A stretch of DNA of 6,061 nucleotides from an uncultured Clostridium sp. (GTDB taxonomy: Bacteria > Bacillota_A > Clostridia > TANB77 > CAG-508). The stretch lies in contig CAJKKA010000100.1 of NCBI GenBank assembly GCA_905200315.1, positions 1 through 6,061 of the forward strand, read 5' to 3'. Below are positions 5,815 to 6,061 of this stretch, one piece after another (the stretch's first letter is position 1; every line of letters begins with the position of its first letter). The translations under genes and the position numbers were made by a program. The notes under the pieces are model-generated. The model worked only from the letters and a program-made list of their open reading frames with translations, was not told where the DNA came from and ran no database searches.

Positions 5815-6061
5815 TATTTAGACTCCCATCTACCAAATATACCACATGGAAGGATTTTTCCGTCTCTTGAAGCAGGTATTCCTAATTCTCCTCCGTATAT
5901 TTTTCCGCCTTTTACTTTCTTACCGATAGTAGTTTGAAGTACGTTTTCTAATACTATTGGAGAGAATCCAGTTGTATATGAGTTTATTAAGAAGAATAAT
6001 GGCTTGTCTGATAATACTTTCATACATAAGTTAACAAAGTCGAAAAGTTTTTCTTCTATTT
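5814..6061 (-). CDS. Probable SAM-dependent methyltransferase, C-terminal end (runs off the right edge)
   Basis: The last 82 codons of a larger gene; the frame stays open to the window edge, so the ATG at 6021-6023 is an internal methionine rather than a proven start. The visible part contains LSDKPLFFLINSYTTGFSP, followed by a glycine-rich KGGKIYGGELGIP segment and a terminal CGIFGRW. That pattern matches my memory of the C-terminus of class I SAM-dependent methyltransferases related to the RlmI group, which often sit beside RluA-type genes in Firmicutes. The SAM-binding motifs would lie outside the window, so the reaction cannot be confirmed. It overlaps the RluA start by one base, consistent with paired RNA-modification genes. 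The general methyltransferase call is likely; the RNA target is not known. Confidence 0.7.
   Translation of the reverse strand, partial: IEEKLFDFVNLCMKVLSDKPLFFLINSYTTGFSPIVLENVLQTTIGKKVKGGKIYGGELGIPASRDGKILPCGIFGRWESK

Overview
The window comes from a low-GC, spore-forming member of the Firmicutes (Clostridia). The base composition is strongly AT-rich, ribosome binding sites are strong GGAGG-type, and the left edge carries the start of yabG, the sporulation protease gene. The overall gene flavour fits Peptostreptococcaceae or a nearby clostridial family, but that placement is inference. Nothing looks like a phage, insertion sequence, CRISPR array, tRNA or rRNA.

Layout from left to right. 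The 5' part of yabG runs leftward off the edge (1-219), with a good match to a sigma-K promoter in front of it. Divergent from it is a DUF1638 gene (369-971) closed by a hairpin terminator, then a flavoredoxin-like flavin reductase gene (1119-1658). A hairpin region (1685-1767) separates this from an opposing gene for a shortened, divergent 1-deoxyxylulose-5-phosphate-synthase-like enzyme (1780-3552, minus strand). The gene-free stretch 3553-3866 holds the leader of that gene, a textbook MerR-family promoter/operator (-35 and -10 separated by 19 bp with a dyad in the spacer), a 20-bp perfect inverted repeat overlapping the -10 box, and a very long terminator hairpin. Further right, all on the minus strand, are a SEC-C zinc-motif protein (3867-4364), a UPF0489 protein (4426-5130), an RluA-type pseudouridine synthase (5149-5814) and the 3' end of a probable SAM-dependent methyltransferase (5814-6061).

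The right-hand genes look like one leftward transcription unit: methyltransferase and RluA overlap by one base (TAATG), RluA and UPF0489 are 18 bases apart, and SEC-C follows after 61 bases with a probable promoter of its own before the long terminator. The first two genes suggest RNA modification. No clear common pathway links the rest. The most unusual point is the Dxs-like gene. Its thiamine diphosphate machinery looks intact, but by eye several residues that hold the substrate phosphate in true Dxs are replaced, and the gene appears to be controlled by a MerR-type activator of the AdhR/NmlR kind, normally linked to aldehyde or electrophile stress. That combination argues against simple housekeeping isoprenoid synthesis.
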